In this document: positions 34,037-34,723 of the stretch, piece by piece | Layout: the number at the start of each line of letters is the position of its first letter | Numbering within the stretch: the stretch's first letter is position 1 | Assembly (NCBI GenBank): GCA_004322425.1 | Contig: SCVJ01000051.1 | Location: forward strand, 1 to 34,723 | Origin: Chitinophagaceae bacterium | GTDB lineage: Bacteria > Bacteroidota > Bacteroidia > Chitinophagales > Chitinophagaceae | DNA length: 34,723 bases | Reading direction: 5' to 3' | The notes under the pieces: generated by a model | The model's input: only the letters and a program-made list of their open reading frames with translations | What the model was told of the DNA's origin: nothing | The model's database searches: none | Program-made: the position numbers and the translations under genes

Positions 34037-34504
34037 ATGCAAAGAATCTGTTTATTTCCCGGCACATTCGATCCTGTTACTTTGGGACATATCGATATTA
34101 TCAATCGGGCTTTGCCCCTGTTTGATAAAATTATTGTTGGGATTGGTATCAATACATCTAAAGAGCCCATGTTTAGTCCTGAAAAAAGAATGGAATGGAT
34201 AAATACTATTTATAAAAATGAACCCAAAGTTGATGGTATCATTTATGAAGGGTTAACTATTAATTCTTGTAAAAAGTTAGGTGCCAGATTTATTTTGCGA
34301 GGCATTCGTTATGTAAGCGATTTTGAATTCGAAAAAACAATCGCTGATGCCAACAGAACACTCGATAGAAGTATTGAAACTTTTTTTTTAACTGGAGAAC
34401 CAAAATATACTTCCGTGGCTTCTACAATTGTTCGTGATATTATTCGAAACGGTGGCGATGCTTCTCTATTTCTTCCCGATGAAGTAGCCAATTCTTTAAA
34501 ATAA
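34037..34504 (+). CDS. coaD: Phosphopantetheine adenylyltransferase
   Basis: CoaD transfers AMP from ATP to 4'-phosphopantetheine, the penultimate step of coenzyme A synthesis. The 155-aa protein is of normal length and has the nucleotidyltransferase motif PGTFDPVTLGHIDII with TLGH (Thr15-His18), RGIRYVSDFEFE (about 92-103) and the C-terminal VASTIVRDII segment. The region before it has only a near-match -7 (CAAATTTG, 34009-34016), so it may be read from the pyr genes or its own weak promoter. Confidence 0.96.
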   Translation: MQRICLFPGTFDPVTLGHIDIINRALPLFDKIIVGIGINTSKEPMFSPEKRMEWINTIYKNEPKVDGIIYEGLTINSCKKLGARFILRGIRYVSDFEFEKTIADANRTLDRSIETFFLTGEPKYTSVASTIVRDIIRNGGDASLFLPDEVANSLK

Positions 34505-34550
34505 ATTGGACTATTTTTACAACTTATTTTATTAATTGAAATTTAAATAA

Positions 34551-34723
34551 ATGAAAAACATTTTTTCTTTCTTTCTAATGCTGCTTTTTGTTATTTCAAT
34601 AAATGCTCAAGAAAAAAATTGGGTTGATGTTTGGAGCACGAGTACTAATTTTTTCGAAATAAAAGCTGCGTTTGATAATACTTTTCAAGGAACGGATTTA
34701 TCCACCACAAAAGGATGGAAACC
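34551..34723 (+). CDS. Start of a secreted Bacteroidota protein (3' end outside window)
   Basis: Only the first 57 codons are in the window. They encode a signal peptide (MKNIFSFFLMLLFVISINAQ, cleavage after AQ) followed by EKNWVDVWSTSTNFFEIKAA and ending at GWKP. The segments NFFEI and TKGWKP resemble the N-terminus of large Bacteroidota surface or secreted proteins that often carry sialidase/VPS10-like BNR repeats and a C-terminal type IX secretion sorting domain. That full architecture is inferred from family memory; none of the later domains is visible here. The frame is open to the right edge. Confidence 0.75.
   Translation, partial: MKNIFSFFLMLLFVISINAQEKNWVDVWSTSTNFFEIKAAFDNTFQGTDLSTTKGWK

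Noticed and set aside
1-34723. CRISPR arrays, insertion sequences, prophage, tRNA genes, origin
   Set aside because: I saw no regular direct repeats, transposase or phage frames, tRNA cloverleaf pattern or DnaA-box cluster; the genes are tightly packed core functions.

Overview
This is an AT-rich chromosomal segment from a member of the Bacteroidota, most likely a Chitinophagaceae/Sphingobacteriia-type bacterium. Five things point there. The primary sigma factor is short (291 aa). Promoters match the Bacteroidota consensus TAnnTTTG at -7, sometimes with TTG at -33. Start codons almost never have a Shine-Dalgarno sequence. Lineage-typical families are present (DUF3347, DUF3822 next to rsmD, DUF2027-Smr, BrxA/BrxB bacilliredoxin). 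The incomplete last gene has the N-terminus of a Bacteroidota secreted, T9SS-style protein. I see no insertion sequence, prophage, CRISPR array, tRNA or rRNA. The window reads as ordinary core chromosome.

Layout. 1-670 is the C-terminal (cyclodeaminase) part of a formimidoyltransferase/cyclodeaminase that starts outside the window. An ABC-F ATPase (minus strand) and a DUF3347 membrane-anchored protein diverge from about 2.7 kb, followed by a secreted M28 peptidase that ends in a terminator. Two tandem secreted paralogs of unknown function lie on the minus strand (5.1-7.0 kb). Then comes the translation cluster thrS, infC, rpmI, rplT, split by a terminator after infC and a new promoter with a structured leader before rpmI. 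Next are a short-form arginine-decarboxylase-like enzyme, a bacilliredoxin, lgt, rpoD, trxB and a saccharopine-dehydrogenase-like oxidoreductase. A periplasmic amidase and a MATE exporter sit on the minus strand. A compact plus-strand run follows: DUF3822, rsmD, lpxK, RNase R, polyprenyl synthase, amino-acid permease and DUF2027-Smr. The RNase P RNA gene fills 28.34-28.70 kb and converges on a CPBP-type membrane protein. The window ends with prfB (with its +1 programmed frameshift), pruA, pyrR-pyrB, coaD and the start of a secreted protein.

How the genes fit together. Many are housekeeping: translation (thrS, infC, rpmI, rplT, prfB, rsmD), RNA processing (rnpB, RNase R), transcription (rpoD), envelope biogenesis (lgt, lpxK, polyprenyl synthase), thiol redox (trxB, bacilliredoxin), pyrimidine, CoA and proline metabolism. 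The only stretch over 300 bases without a protein gene is 28329-28700, which is the RNase P RNA.

The points most worth a second look are: an 8-base perfect anti-SD complement used for frameshifting in prfB although the surrounding genes do not use SD initiation; a candidate L20/L35 autoregulatory leader before rpmI; an RsmD whose catalytic (D/N)PPY motif reads GPPY; several promoters that imply almost leaderless mRNAs; a CPBP protein lacking the first Glu of its EExxxR motif; and a DUF3822 gene with no in-frame ATG at all. I did not find a convincing new multi-gene defence or biosynthetic system.
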